DNA of 64,000 nucleotides from an uncultured Methylococcales bacterium (GCA_913019935.1 CAJVZC010000001.1:1-64000); one strand, 5' to 3'. Shown: positions 8,388-18,466, counted from the first letter of the stretch. The notes: generated from the sequence alone by a model not told the origin. Numbers and translations: made by a program.

Positions 8388-9164
8388 CTATTCAAGCACA
8401 GTCCCAATACGCTCAAAGCCAATACCTTTATGCTGCCAATCCCAATTCATCCAAATATAAAACGCCTTTCCAACTAAGTTTTGCTCAGGAACAAAACCCC
8501 AATAACGACTATCGTTACTGTTATCACGGTTGTCACCCATGACAAAATAATGGCCTGCCGGAACGAGCCATTCCCCTTCAGTATTGGAACGTTTACGCTG
8601 CAATAAAATTCCGTGCTCTCTGCCGTCAAAGCTTTCAACAAAATGCTCAGCCCCAGTCATCTTAGTTCCTTGTCCGACACCCACATATGACCCTAGAGAG
8701 ACTCGACTAACCAACTTCCCATTTAGAAACACTTGCTTCTTATAGTAAGAAATACGATCCCCGGGTAGACCCACAACCCGTTTAATATAATCAACCTCAG
8801 GCGTCTTAGGGTATCTAAACACAATCGCATCGCCACGCTCTGGTTGACCAACTTCAATCACCTGAGTATGAAGAACAGGCAGCCTGACACCGTAGGCATA
8901 TTTATTGACCAAAATAAAATCACCAATCAACAAGGAGGGCATCATTGATGATGAAGGAATCCGAAAGGGCTCAACTAAAAATGAACGCAGCAACAAAACC
9001 ACCAGCACCACCGGAAAAAATGACCGTGCATATTCAAGCAGTAACGGCTCGTCTTCCGCTTCATCGCGCACCGCATCGGGCTCACCAAAAAGCTTATAAA
9101 GCAACATGATTGCACCAGAAACAAACGTTGCGACTACGAGAAAAAAAGAAAAATCAAAATCCAC
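8388..9164 (-). CDS. lepB: Signal peptidase I
   Basis: An inner-membrane protease that removes signal peptides from Sec and Tat exported proteins. At 258 residues it has two N-terminal membrane segments (about 5-25 and 48-64), the catalytic serine in PSSSMMPS (Ser73), the general-base lysine in YIKRVVGLPGD (Lys128), and the late boxes GDNRDNSNDSR. The start is GTG with AAGGAA 7 nt upstream. It lies between lepA and the DUF4845 gene. Confidence 0.97.
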   Translation of the reverse strand: MDFDFSFFLVVATFVSGAIMLLYKLFGEPDAVRDEAEDEPLLLEYARSFFPVVLVVLLLRSFLVEPFRIPSSSMMPSLLIGDFILVNKYAYGVRLPVLHTQVIEVGQPERGDAIVFRYPKTPEVDYIKRVVGLPGDRISYYKKQVFLNGKLVSRVSLGSYVGVGQGTKMTGAEHFVESFDGREHGILLQRKRSNTEGEWLVPAGHYFVMGDNRDNSNDSRYWGFVPEQNLVGKAFYIWMNWDWQHKGIGFERIGTVLE

Positions 9165-9229
9165 TTATAATTCCTTAGATGATTTATACCTTAAAAAAGT
9201 CGATCTTTTAAACCTGTTAAAAAACCAGT

Positions 9230-11029
9230 TTAATCTTTACCCATTCGAAGAACTGCCAAAAAAGCCTCTTGGGGAATATCAATTCGCCCAACCTGCTTCA
9301 TTCTCTTCTTACCGGCTTTCTGCTTTTCGAGTAACTTTCTTTTACGAGAGATATCCCCACCATAACACTTAGCGGTAACATTTTTTCGCATTGCCTTAAC
9401 TGTAGAGCGCGCGACCACCTTGGCACCGATTGCGGCTTGAATAGCAACATCAAACATCTGTCTAGGAATTAAATCTTTCATTTTATCGACCAAAGCCCTA
9501 CCTTTGTATTGAATCCCATCACGATGAATAATTAACGACAAGGCATCTACACGATCGCCATTAATCAGCACATCAAGCTTAACTAAATCACCCGCTTGGA
9601 AGCGCTTAAATTCATAATCAAAAGAGGCATAACCTCGACTGATTGACTTTAATCGATCAAAAAAATCTAACACAACTTCGCTAAGTGGTAACTCATAACT
9701 TAACGAAACTTGCGACCCCGTATATTGCATATTTTTTTGAACACCCCGCTTCTCGACACAAAGCCCTATAACGCCCCCTAAATACTCCTGAGGAACTAAT
9801 ATATTAGCTTCAATAACCGGCTCCCTGATTTCCAAAACCGTCCCTGCATCGGGCAATTTAGACGGGTTATCAATTAACATCACCTCGCCATTATGTAACG
9901 CAACCTCATAAACCACTGTCGGTGCCGTTGTAATTAAATCAAGGTCGTATTCACGCTCCAATCGCTCTTGAATAATCTCCATATGGAGCATGCCTAAAAA
10001 ACCACAACGAAACCCAAAACCCAAAGCCTCTGAAGTTTCCGGCTCAAACTGTAATGCCGCATCATTTAACCGTAATTTATCAAGTGACTCACGCAACCCT
10101 TCATAATCATCCGAAGTCACCGGATAAAGCCCTGCAAAGACCCGAGGCTGAACCTCCTGAAAACCTTCTAAAGGCTCTAGCGCAGGATTTTCAGTCAAAG
10201 TGATCGTATCACCGACCGGCGCACCAAAAATATCCTTGATACCGGCAACCAAAAAACCTACTTCACCACACTCTAAGACTGCTCTGTTTTCTCTTTTTGG
10301 CGAAAACACACCGACTTGTTCCACTAAGAACGTGCGTCCTGAAGACATTAAGGTAATTTTCTGTTTCCGACGAACACGACCATTCATAACCCTAATTAAT
10401 GACACCACACCTAAGTAAGGATCAAACCAAGAGTCAATAATTAAAGCTTGTAAGGGTTGCGTGTTATCCCCGCCTGGTGCTGGTATTTTTTCGACCAACT
10501 GCTCTAGAACGTCTTCTATACCCACGCCTGTTTTAGCACTGATTTTCAATGCATGATCCGCCGGGACCCCAATAATATCTTCTATTTCTTTAACAACGCG
10601 CTCAGGCTCTGCTGATGGCAAATCGATCTTGTTCAAAACCGGAAGCACTTCCAAACCTTGCTCAATGGCGGTGTAGCAATTAGCCACACTTTGCGCCTCA
10701 ACCCCTTGTGCGGCATCCACAACTAATAACGCACCCTCACAAGCGGCTAAGGATCTTGATACTTCATAGGAGAAATCCACATGCCCCGGTGTATCAATGA
10801 AATTTAACTGATAGATTTCCCCCGTTTTTGATTGAAAATCTAAGGTCACACTTTGCGCCTTAATGGTAATACCTCGCTCACGTTCCAAATCCATAGAGTC
10901 AAGAACCTGTGACTCCATTTCACGATCAGTTAGGCCGCCACAAACCTGAATAAAACGATCTGCCAATGTTGATTTCCCATGATCGATGTGAGCGATAATT
11001 GAGAAATTCCGTATATTTTTTTGATCCAC
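9230..11029 (-). CDS. lepA: Elongation factor 4 (LepA) GTPase
   Basis: A 599-residue translational GTPase related to EF-G that back-translocates ribosomes. Seen: G1 [13 protein letters not shown] near residue 13, G2 [11 protein letters not shown]3 DTPGHVDF, G4 NKIDLP, and the LepA-specific C-terminal domain with [20 protein letters not shown]. Its start follows the degP stop by 2 bp, so translation is probably coupled. Confidence 0.98.
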   Translation of the reverse strand: MDQKNIRNFSIIAHIDHGKSTLADRFIQVCGGLTDREMESQVLDSMDLERERGITIKAQSVTLDFQSKTGEIYQLNFIDTPGHVDFSYEVSRSLAACEGALLVVDAAQGVEAQSVANCYTAIEQGLEVLPVLNKIDLPSAEPERVVKEIEDIIGVPADHALKISAKTGVGIEDVLEQLVEKIPAPGGDNTQPLQALIIDSWFDPYLGVVSLIRVMNGRVRRKQKITLMSSGRTFLVEQVGVFSPKRENRAVLECGEVGFLVAGIKDIFGAPVGDTITLTENPALEPLEGFQEVQPRVFAGLYPVTSDDYEGLRESLDKLRLNDAALQFEPETSEALGFGFRCGFLGMLHMEIIQERLEREYDLDLITTAPTVVYEVALHNGEVMLIDNPSKLPDAGTVLEIREPVIEANILVPQEYLGGVIGLCVEKRGVQKNMQYTGSQVSLSYELPLSEVVLDFFDRLKSISRGYASFDYEFKRFQAGDLVKLDVLINGDRVDALSLIIHRDGIQYKGRALVDKMKDLIPRQMFDVAIQAAIGAKVVARSTVKAMRKNVTAKCYGGDISRKRKLLEKQKAGKKRMKQVGRIDIPQEAFLAVLRMGKD

Positions 11030-11031
11030 TG

Positions 11032-12456
11032 TTATTTATCTATTTTGATTGGTAAAAACAAACGCCTACCTTGACGCTCAATCAATATAGAAATTGACTT
11101 GCCCACGGGTAAACCCTGCACTATTTTATCAAATGCAGCCAAGTTCCGAACGACATTATTCTGAATTCTTAAAATCACATCGCCCGATTCCATTCCAGCC
11201 GCTCTAGCAGGGTCCTTTAACACACTGTGAACCAGAACGCCCTGGCTCGACAATTGCAATTGAGTTCTTTGTTCGGGCGTCAACTCAGCAGCAACCAAAC
11301 CCAGTCTATTCGACACTTGAGGGAATTGCTGTGTGCTCGCCATAGCACTTTGAGACCGTTCAGGTAACAACCCAATCTTAACCGCGATCACCTTAACTTT
11401 ACCCGCTCGAACCAACTTCAACGTAGCGACCTTATTAACCGGCGTTATCCCGACCAACGGGGGCAATTCTGATGACAATTCAATCGCTTTCCCTTCAAAC
11501 TCAATAATCACGTCGCCTGCTTGTAAATCTGACTGCGCCGCAGGGCCCTCGGGAAGTACTTTCGCAACAACAGCACCATAGGGTCGGTCCATCCCAAAAG
11601 ACTCTGCCAAATCACTGGTAACATCTTGTATATGAACACCCAGCCACCCTCTTGCCACTTGACCGCTGTCTTTTAACTGCTCAACAATGGTCATAACCAC
11701 ATCCATGGGAATGGCAAACGAAAGCCCCATATACCCGCCTGACCGACTAACAATTTGGGAATTCATCCCAATAACCTGTCCTTTAAGATTAAATAAAGGA
11801 CCGCCGGAGTTACCTGGATTAATAGCCACATCAGTCTGAATAAAGGGCACATAATTATCCCCCGGGAGGCTACGCCCTTTCGCACTCACAATACCTGCAG
11901 TTACTGAATGTTCAAAGCCGAAAGGGGTACCAATCGCTAACACCCATTCTCCAACTTGTAAGGCATCAACCTGACCAATTTGGACAACCGGCAAAGAATG
12001 CGCTTGAACTTTTAACAACGCAACATCCGTACGAGGGTCTGAACCCACCAATGTCGCTATTAATTCACGTCGATCAGATAACTTAACAATAATTTCGTCA
12101 GCCCCTTGAATAACATGATGATTCGTTAGGATATAACCCTCTTCAGAAATGATAAAACCTGACCCGAGCGAATTAGATTCTCTTGGTCGCCCGTGCGGCC
12201 CCTGTGGCCCCGGACCCGGTCGCTGACCTTGCCCCTCAAAAAAGCGTTTCAAAAACTCTTCCATCGGAACTTGTCCAGGCTGCAATGAACCACCCGGTTG
12301 GTCATTAATTTCCGGGGCTTTATGCACGGTACTGACATTCACTACCGCGCGACTTTGTTCTTTTACCAATTGCGTAAAATCTGGCAATTGAGCAAACACC
12401 GACGAACTTACCATCCAAAACAAAATACTCAACCCACTGACTAATTTTCTAACCAT
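11032..12456 (-). CDS. degP: Periplasmic serine endoprotease of the DegP/MucD (HtrA) family
   Basis: A 474-residue envelope quality-control protease and chaperone. A signal peptide covers residues 1-22 (VFA). The chymotrypsin-like domain has His114 in TNHHVI, Asp144 in RTDVALL and Ser217 in GNSGGP; two PDZ domains follow (from about 265 and 385). A proline/glycine-rich linker ([15 protein letters not shown]) sits before the protease core, as in the Q-linker of DegP relatives. I placed the start at ATG 12456, which has GAGGG just upstream and begins a clean signal peptide; a frame extending to 12489 adds 11 unlikely residues. It is in the sigma-E operon with rseC and rpoE, so envelope stress regulation is expected. 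Confidence 0.95.
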   Translation of the reverse strand: MVRKLVSGLSILFWMVSSSVFAQLPDFTQLVKEQSRAVVNVSTVHKAPEINDQPGGSLQPGQVPMEEFLKRFFEGQGQRPGPGPQGPHGRPRESNSLGSGFIISEEGYILTNHHVIQGADEIIVKLSDRRELIATLVGSDPRTDVALLKVQAHSLPVVQIGQVDALQVGEWVLAIGTPFGFEHSVTAGIVSAKGRSLPGDNYVPFIQTDVAINPGNSGGPLFNLKGQVIGMNSQIVSRSGGYMGLSFAIPMDVVMTIVEQLKDSGQVARGWLGVHIQDVTSDLAESFGMDRPYGAVVAKVLPEGPAAQSDLQAGDVIIEFEGKAIELSSELPPLVGITPVNKVATLKLVRAGKVKVIAVKIGLLPERSQSAMASTQQFPQVSNRLGLVAAELTPEQRTQLQLSSQGVLVHSVLKDPARAAGMESGDVILRIQNNVVRNLAAFDKIVQGLPVGKSISILIERQGRRLFLPIKIDK

Positions 12457-12631
12457 CTCACCCTCATTATTTTGGACAAAATAACCCACATTATCTTGAT
12501 CAATTTAAAACAAACAACCGTTTCAGCAGGCACTCGCCCACCGATACTTATAAACCCAATATTGCGACTCTTTAGAGAATTACAAGACAAAAACGTTGCC
12601 GGCACCTATATCTTTTTACCGTTGAACAACG

Positions 12632-13075
12632 CTACAAAACTTTCTTCAAGACAACGGGTTGAGTAAAAGACTTACAAAAAATTGACTGCTGACCCAGATA
12701 AATTAAAAACAACGACAAAAAAAACGACACAACCCCAGTAACACCAACAACTACATCCAAACTTACTGATAAAAAATAAGGCGCAATCACTTCACCCATG
12801 CCCGCCCCGATCAACAACACAATTACCGGCATTAAATAAAGAACAACAGAACCTTTAAGAAAATCGTTTTCATTAATCGCAACAACAACCTGGTCACCTA
12901 ATTCTAACGCCAACTCAGTCTCAACAAGAATCTCTCGCTTTTGCAAAAACTTTTCCACTAACGGTGTTGAACAAGCTGACTTTTGCTGACAATTCCCACA
13001 ACTTGCCATCGGCAAGGCACGAACCCAAACCTGCCCATGTTCTTGTTTCGAAACGACTACACGCTCTTCTATCAT
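12632..13075 (-). CDS. rseC: RseC/MucC family sigma-E regulator and SoxR-reducing protein
   Basis: A 147-residue inner-membrane protein. The N-terminal cytoplasmic part has the cysteine pattern CGNCQQKSAC typical of RseC, and two membrane helices lie at about residues 73-92 and 100-122. In E. coli it is the fourth gene of rpoE-rseABC and a component linked to SoxR reduction. Here it follows rpoE directly, with no rseA or rseB. The ATG at 13075 is preferred over a TTG two codons upstream. Confidence 0.9.
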   Translation of the reverse strand: MIEERVVVSKQEHGQVWVRALPMASCGNCQQKSACSTPLVEKFLQKREILVETELALELGDQVVVAINENDFLKGSVVLYLMPVIVLLIGAGMGEVIAPYFLSVSLDVVVGVTGVVSFFLSLFLIYLGQQSIFCKSFTQPVVLKKVL

Positions 13076-13136
13076 AAACAATCCAAACCCATAACAACTG
13101 ACCCTATAAAAAACACAGCACTCAAGCGCCTAAAAA

Positions 13137-13730
13137 CTACGCCTCAAGTAATGACTGTAATCGTTTATCTATTGCCTCACGTGCTCGAAAAATCCTCGAC
13201 CTTACCGTTCCAACAGGACAATCAAGACTTTTAGCAATCTCCTCATAACTCAACCCGTCAAGCTCTCGCAACACAATAACTTCTCGCATATTTTCAGGTA
13301 ATTCGTCGAGTGTCTGCTGAATATTAGCAATAATCTCATCATTGAGAAGCAGTTTTTCAGGGGTATTTAAATCACACAGATACACGCTGCTGTCACTGTG
13401 CTCAGCGGCTTGATAATCGACTTCATGATTAAAAGACCGGCGCGCCCGTGCCACTAAATAATTTTTTGCCGTATTTATCGCTATCCGATATAACCACGTA
13501 TAAAAAGCGCTATCCCCTCTAAACCGAACCATAGCCCGATACGCCTTGATAAAAGCTTCTTGGGCCACATCTTGCGCCTCGCTGGGGTCTTTTACATAAC
13601 GGTTAACTAACTGTGTAATTCGGTGCTGATACTTATGAACCAACAAATCATAAGCCGATTTATCCCCACGCTGCACACGCAATACAAGCTCCTGATCAAA
13701 TTGGTCGCTCGTCTTTGTTTGAACTCGCAC
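13137..13730 (-). CDS. rpoE: RNA polymerase sigma factor RpoE (extracytoplasmic stress)
   Basis: A group 4 sigma factor controlling envelope stress genes, very close to E. coli RpoE in sequence. Region 2 contains AQDVAQEAFIKAYRAM and FRGDSAFYTWLYRIAINTAK; region 4 contains LDGLSYEEIAKSLDCPVG and VRSRIFRAREAIDK. I chose the GTG at 13730 because GAGG lies 6 nt upstream; an ATG at 13742 and a GTG at 13748 are in frame and give up to six extra residues. It starts a long leftward operon. Its usual anti-sigma genes rseA and rseB are not downstream: only about 60 bp separate it from rseC. Confidence 0.96.
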   Translation of the reverse strand: MRVQTKTSDQFDQELVLRVQRGDKSAYDLLVHKYQHRITQLVNRYVKDPSEAQDVAQEAFIKAYRAMVRFRGDSAFYTWLYRIAINTAKNYLVARARRSFNHEVDYQAAEHSDSSVYLCDLNTPEKLLLNDEIIANIQQTLDELPENMREVIVLRELDGLSYEEIAKSLDCPVGTVRSRIFRAREAIDKRLQSLLEA

Positions 13731-13878
13731 AACACACCTCATTAACACAAGAAGACAAAAAATGCCCTATAACCGCTATTTACCTTCATTTTTCCTTAAC
13801 TTTTCCAATTACACCATAAAAAAAGGTATCATCCTCGAGGTTTTTAGCTAAAAATGGCTTTTATTTACATCAGTTCTT

Positions 13879-15540
13879 TTGACAGGCTCCTTAACCTTGA
13901 CTAACACTTACGCTTCCACCTATACAGATGTGCTCATTATCGGCAGTGGAGGCGCCGGTTTAACATTAGCACTTAAACTAGCAGACCTGTACCGAGTCAC
14001 TATACTGTCCAAATTAACCACCGATGAAAGTAATACCCGCTATGCGCAAGGGGGTATTTCAGCCGTTTTTGATGATAGCGACTCAATTGATTCTCACATT
14101 CAAGACACCTTGAAAACTGGCGAGGGTTTATGTGACCCAGATATTGTTACCTTAACGGTTAAACAGGGTAGAGAAAGTATTGACTGGCTTATTAATCAAG
14201 GGGTTTCTTTTACCCACGACACCGACCATGGGTCCGACTCACCCCGTCTGCATTTAAACCGTGAGGGCGGCCATACTCATCGACGCATTGTCCATGCGGC
14301 TGATGCAACGGGCCAATCAGTCATTTCAACACTCATAGAACGAGCACAAGAACACGCTAATATCACACTATTAGAGCACTACAACGCCATCGATTTAGTG
14401 ACCGTTAAATCTAGACAATTTCCCAAGGGTCAGGTCACGGGCGCTTATGCGTTAGATTCCCAAAATAATACGGTCATTCCCATTTCCGCACGCGTTGTTG
14501 TCCTGGCGACCGGTGGCGCAAATAAAGTCTATCTTTATACCAGTAATCCCGATATTGCTACCGGCGATGGTTTATCACTGGCATGGCGAGCAGGGTGTCG
14601 CATTGCCAACATGGAATTCATGCAATTTCACCCGACTTGTTTATACCATCCCGATGCCCGTTCCTTTTTAATCAGTGAGGCTATCCGCGGGGAAGGCGCG
14701 AAACTCTTACTGCCCAACGGCGACCCCTTTATGCACTTATTTGATCAGCGGGAAGAACTGGCACCGAGAGATATTGTCGCCCGCGCCATTGATCACCAAA
14801 TCAAGAAATACGGCATTGATTTTGTCTATCTGGATATTAGCCATAAATCTCCGGCATTTATCAAGCGCCATTTTCCGAACATATACCAACAATGTTTAAA
14901 ATTTAACATTGATATTACGACACAAAAAATACCCGTTGTTCCTGCTGCCCACTACACCTGTGGCGGCATTGTCACAGATAGCACCAGCAAAACAGATATT
15001 TCAGGCCTTTATGCCATTGGTGAAGTCGCGTGTACCGGACTCCACGGCGCCAACCGAATGGCAAGCAACTCACTACTCGAGTGCTTTGTCTTTGCCAACC
15101 AAGCGGCTGAAAGCATTCTTCGAGAACTCCCGAATAAAACAATACCCAAGACTATCCCTCCTTGGGATGAGTCGCAAGTCGCCAAATCAAATGAAGAAGT
15201 TGTCATCGCCCATAACTGGGATGAAATTCGTCGCGTCATGTGGGATTATGTTGGCATAGTACGATCCGATAAAAGGCTGAGTCGTGCGCATGAACGCATC
15301 AATCTATTGAAAGCGGAAATTCATGAGTATTACAGCGATTTCACCATCACCAGTGACCTCCTTGAACTTCGTAATCTCGTTATTGTTGCTGAACTTATTA
15401 TTCTAAGCGCCCAACAACGTAAAGAAAGTCGTGGACTCCATTACAATCAAGATTACCCAGAACAAGATAACCGTACGCCCCCCCAAAACACTATACTGAG
15501 CCCAAAGCACTACGCTTCTGCCTTTATAAAAAACGACTAA
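13879..15540 (+). CDS. nadB: L-aspartate oxidase
   Basis: An FAD flavoenzyme that oxidises L-aspartate to iminoaspartate in de novo NAD synthesis. About 550 residues. The N-terminal dinucleotide-binding motif GSGGAGLTLAL, RYAQGGISAVF, the substrate region HPTCLYHP, RGEGAKL, DISHK and the second FAD-binding segment YAIGEVACTGLHGANRMASNSL are all present. No ATG fits; the frame opens with TTG at 13879 or TTG at 13897, and neither has a strong ribosome site, so the start is uncertain. It is divergent from rpoE, the same arrangement as in E. coli. Confidence 0.96.
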   Translation: MTGSLTLTNTYASTYTDVLIIGSGGAGLTLALKLADLYRVTILSKLTTDESNTRYAQGGISAVFDDSDSIDSHIQDTLKTGEGLCDPDIVTLTVKQGRESIDWLINQGVSFTHDTDHGSDSPRLHLNREGGHTHRRIVHAADATGQSVISTLIERAQEHANITLLEHYNAIDLVTVKSRQFPKGQVTGAYALDSQNNTVIPISARVVVLATGGANKVYLYTSNPDIATGDGLSLAWRAGCRIANMEFMQFHPTCLYHPDARSFLISEAIRGEGAKLLLPNGDPFMHLFDQREELAPRDIVARAIDHQIKKYGIDFVYLDISHKSPAFIKRHFPNIYQQCLKFNIDITTQKIPVVPAAHYTCGGIVTDSTSKTDISGLYAIGEVACTGLHGANRMASNSLLECFVFANQAAESILRELPNKTIPKTIPPWDESQVAKSNEEVVIAHNWDEIRRVMWDYVGIVRSDKRLSRAHERINLLKAEIHEYYSDFTITSDLLELRNLVIVAELIILSAQQRKESRGLHYNQDYPEQDNRTPPQNTILSPKHYASAFIKND

Positions 15541-15562
15541 GAAACGCTCAAACCCGCTCCAA

Positions 15563-16174
15563 TCATTCCTTTGAACGCCACTCTCGTTGTAATGCTTCTC
15601 TATTTAACGCCAACCACTGAAGCGCAATTATCGGCGTTGCAGAATTAATCACCCCTTGTTTCATTAACGCTAAAGCCTCTTCAAAAGACATAACCCAAGT
15701 TTGAATATCTTCGTGTTCAGCTCGAACACCGTGAACACCGCCAACCTGAGAAGAATCGACTCGACCACAAAACAAGGTCATGCGTTCTGAGAGTGCTCCT
15801 GGTGAACTATAATACTCACAAATATAACGCAGTTCTTTAATCGTACATCCGGCTTCTTCAATAGTCTCTCTATAAGCAACTGACTCAGGATTCTCGCCAG
15901 ACTCCACCATACCGGCTACAATTTCCATTAACCAGGGTTTTGCAGTATGCCCTAATGCTCCAACCCGAAATTGCTCAATAAGCACTACCGCATCAACATC
16001 TGGGTCATACAGTAAAACCGCCACACAATCGCCACGATCAATCAATTCCCGTTCAATTTCTTCATCCCAGCCCCCTGCAAATAAAGTATGTTGTAACCGA
16101 ATACGTTTTAGACTAAGAAATCCACGGTATAGATACTCCTGCTTAATCACACTGACCTGTTTAACTGCTTCCAA
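15563..16174 (-). CDS. nudF: ADP-ribose pyrophosphatase, Nudix hydrolase (NudF-like)
   Basis: Hydrolyses ADP-ribose to AMP and ribose 5-phosphate. At 203 residues it has a full Nudix box beginning at GMVESGE and continuing through RETIEEAG, matching G-x5-E-x7-RE-x-x-EE-x-G. ALSERMTLFCGRVD downstream also fits the ADP-ribose subgroup. The start is TTG at 16172-16174 with GAGGTG about 7 nt upstream, a well-supported unusual start. It is convergent with nadB, 22 bp apart. Confidence 0.9.
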   Translation of the reverse strand: MEAVKQVSVIKQEYLYRGFLSLKRIRLQHTLFAGGWDEEIERELIDRGDCVAVLLYDPDVDAVVLIEQFRVGALGHTAKPWLMEIVAGMVESGENPESVAYRETIEEAGCTIKELRYICEYYSSPGALSERMTLFCGRVDSSQVGGVHGVRAEHEDIQTWVMSFEEALALMKQGVINSATPIIALQWLALNREALQREWRSKE

Positions 16175-16492
16175 AATATCACCTCTTAGACCTAACGTAA
16201 TCTTCCCTATTAACAGACTTGATTAGACGAGCGTCAATCCCACATCAAGCGTGAATAAGGCGCCATGCAAAGGTCTGTCATTATGACAAGCATTTGCTAC
16301 GCCTATTAATCCCTGACGTGGCTATTTTTTTAACTACAACTAGATTAATGGTTTGCCACCGCCCCGAATAAAAACAATGCCTATGAGAAATGGCCACCTT
16401 CAGCATCAATGACCAATATAAAAGCGCCTTATGCTAACCGTTAGCAGAACGTATTTCCGCGCTCAAAAAGGTCTAAAAGTCATCAACCCCAT
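16175..16492. other. Non-coding gap between fdhD and nudF
   Basis: About 318 bp with no convincing gene on either strand. It must contain the nudF promoter. The only structure I see is a short perfect dyad, TGTCAT-T-ATGACA at 16276-16288. No riboswitch pattern that I know (TPP, Moco, SAM) fits. Confidence 0.5.
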
Positions 16493-17356
16493 TTATCTCA
16501 AAACACCCTTACGGTCACTTTTTCGGCGCTGTTCAGGTATCGCATCAAAAATAACCTTATCTCCCCCGTTCAAGACCAATAATCGTTGCCCTTTTGCTCT
16601 GGAAATTAAGATAACCCCTGCTTGTTGTGCCATAGCTAAACCCATCTGCGTGGCACCCGAACGCGATAATAAAATGGGAATACCCATTTGCGTTACTTTA
16701 ATCACCATTTCTGAGGTTAGCCGCCCAGTCGTATAAAAAATCTTATTGTCCCCAGAAATATTATTCAGCCACATATGTCCGGCAATAGCATCCACCGCAT
16801 TATGACGCCCAACATCCTCAACAAATAATTCAATGCGACGCCCCTCGCACAACGCACAGCCATGCACCGCACCCGACTGTTTATACACTTCGTTATAAGC
16901 ATTGAGCGTTGCTAACATGGCATACAATGTCGACTGCTTCACCTTAACATCGGGTACTTTAATCTTTTGTAATTTCTCCATCAATCGACCAAACACCGTA
17001 CCCTGACCGCATCCAGTGGTCACCGTTCGTCGCTTCATTTGCTCTGAAAAATCACTGTCAGTTTGCGCACTAACAACGGCTACCGCTTCCGTTTCCCAAT
17101 CCACTTGAATAACTTGAAGCTCCGTTAACCGGTTAAAAAAACCTTGGTTTTTCAAATACCCCAAGGTTAATAGCTCTGGGTGTGAGCCAATGGTCATTAA
17201 CGTTACAATCTCCTGTTTGTCGACATAAATCGTCAATGCTCGCTCACCTACCAGGTAAATTTCCTGCGGTTCACCACGCTCATCAAGACACGATACGTTC
17301 GCCGAGTGACTCAACCCAGCCGCTGTCATTTCCGGTTTAAACGATGTCGTTGTCAT
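16493..17356 (-). CDS. fdhD: Formate dehydrogenase accessory sulfurtransferase FdhD, atypical cysteine motif
   Basis: FdhD passes sulfur from IscS to the molybdenum (or tungsten) cofactor of formate dehydrogenase. This 287-residue protein has the family landmarks FFNRLTEL, a TTGCGQG segment near residue 118, VHGCALC near 169, and EDVGRHNAVDAIAG. In E. coli the functional cysteines form CGVC; here the corresponding motif reads CGQG, so only the first cysteine is kept, while a CxxC (CALC) appears about 50 residues later. The start codon overlaps the mobA stop by 1 bp, giving a mobA-fdhD pair. No formate dehydrogenase structural gene lies within the window. Confidence 0.9.
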   Translation of the reverse strand: MTTTSFKPEMTAAGLSHSANVSCLDERGEPQEIYLVGERALTIYVDKQEIVTLMTIGSHPELLTLGYLKNQGFFNRLTELQVIQVDWETEAVAVVSAQTDSDFSEQMKRRTVTTGCGQGTVFGRLMEKLQKIKVPDVKVKQSTLYAMLATLNAYNEVYKQSGAVHGCALCEGRRIELFVEDVGRHNAVDAIAGHMWLNNISGDNKIFYTTGRLTSEMVIKVTQMGIPILLSRSGATQMGLAMAQQAGVILISRAKGQRLLVLNGGDKVIFDAIPEQRRKSDRKGVLR

Positions 17357-17946
17357 TAAATATCCTCAAGGGTAGTCAACTCTTCCACGGTATTAATATT
17401 CAAAAAAACCTTAGCGTGTTCACTAAAATCCACTTCCACCACTGTGTGTTGACGCAACCAAACATCAATCTTTCGTTGCCCCCCAGACAAAAACAACTGA
17501 AGACTTTCAAGCAAGTGTGTATTTAACGCTAAAAAAACCGGTTGCAAGCGGACACCATCATGCGCTACGGCTATCTCAGCATTGGATGTAAGCAACGCTT
17601 GTTTTAATTGCACTAAATGACTACTTTGAATTAAGGGGCTATCACAAGGCATCACCATTAACACGCCTGTCTCACAGGTGCTCATAACCGACAAAATTCC
17701 TGCTAAAGGCCCCTCAAAAGTTAGCTGGGCATCGCTAATAACAGGCACCCCAAAACGCTGGTATAACTCAATATTTCTATTGGCGTTAATAACAACACAA
17801 TCAACCACGCCCTCCATTGCCTTCAACGCATAGGTGACCATTGGTCGTTCTCGAAATAAAATAAGCCCTTTGTCTTGTTCTAATCCCATTCGGCGAGCTA
17901 ACCCCCCCGCCAATATGACCCCTGTGACTTTTGTTTGATCGTTCAT
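17356..17946 (-). CDS. mobA: Molybdenum cofactor guanylyltransferase MobA
   Basis: Transfers GMP from GTP to molybdopterin to form the guanine dinucleotide cofactor. At 196 residues it has the nucleotide-binding start GVILAGGLARRMG, DKGLILFRERPMV, and the metal-binding MPCDSPLI segment. It is directly coupled to fdhD, consistent with maturing a molybdenum- or tungsten-dependent formate dehydrogenase encoded elsewhere. Confidence 0.95.
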   Translation of the reverse strand: MNDQTKVTGVILAGGLARRMGLEQDKGLILFRERPMVTYALKAMEGVVDCVVINANRNIELYQRFGVPVISDAQLTFEGPLAGILSVMSTCETGVLMVMPCDSPLIQSSHLVQLKQALLTSNAEIAVAHDGVRLQPVFLALNTHLLESLQLFLSGGQRKIDVWLRQHTVVEVDFSEHAKVFLNINTVEELTTLEDI

Positions 17947-17999
17947 AATGCTAAGCTTCTAGTCCTAATTACCTTATTCTATGCCATGTCAATCTAAAG

Positions 18000-18452
18000 A
18001 TGTTCAGGTTTCTACTAATACTCATAGCCGCACTGCTACAACCTGCTTGTAGCTTACTGCCAACCGGTGAAACCGTGCATTACTATCAAGCAGAAACGCA
18101 TAAAGCCTACGATGACGTACTCGCCGAACTTGAAATCGCCATTACGGAACAGAACTTTAGAATTACTGGGCACAACCGCATCGGCAAAGTTATTCGTCAA
18201 CGCGAAGATATTTCTTTTCCTGAATATGACACCATACAATATTGCAACCTCACACAAGCGAAAAAATTATTGCTGCTTTCTCCGCATGCTATTCGCCATA
18301 TGCCCTGTAATGTCGTAACCTATACCTATGCCGGCAAAGTTATTATAAAATCTCGCCTTTTGCCTACAAATACAAATAATTCCGCATTAAATAAATTCTC
18401 TGTCACCATGAACAATATGGTGAAAGAAATCATTAACTTTGCCGCCGAATAA
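18000..18452 (+). CDS. DUF302 domain lipoprotein
   Basis: A 150-residue exported lipoprotein: a hydrophobic N terminus with lipobox LQPAC (Cys17), then a DUF302-type alpha/beta domain recognisable from AITEQNFRITGH, a central IGKVI, the aromatic-asparagine-alanine region and HMPCNVVTYTY. DUF302 proteins are of unsettled function; some occur with metal or sulfur genes. It is divergent from mobA by 53 bp and is followed 14 bp later by a second lipoprotein gene, so the two are probably co-transcribed. Confidence 0.7.
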   Translation: MFRFLLILIAALLQPACSLLPTGETVHYYQAETHKAYDDVLAELEIAITEQNFRITGHNRIGKVIRQREDISFPEYDTIQYCNLTQAKKLLLLSPHAIRHMPCNVVTYTYAGKVIIKSRLLPTNTNNSALNKFSVTMNNMVKEIINFAAE

Positions 18453-18466
18453 AATTAGGACCTATC

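Noticed and set aside
9106..9372. Rightward frame across the lepB-lepA junction
   Set aside because: Antisense to two certain genes; composition reflects their reverse complement.
12457..12631. Possible small gene between rseC and degP (an open frame runs on the plus strand here)
   Set aside because: The frame has no family resemblance or ribosome site and overlaps both genes on the opposite strand; I treat the stretch as leader or spacer DNA.
16431..16736. Rightward open frame of about 100 codons
   Set aside because: It mostly overlaps the fdhD 3' end antisense and shows no family motif or start signal.
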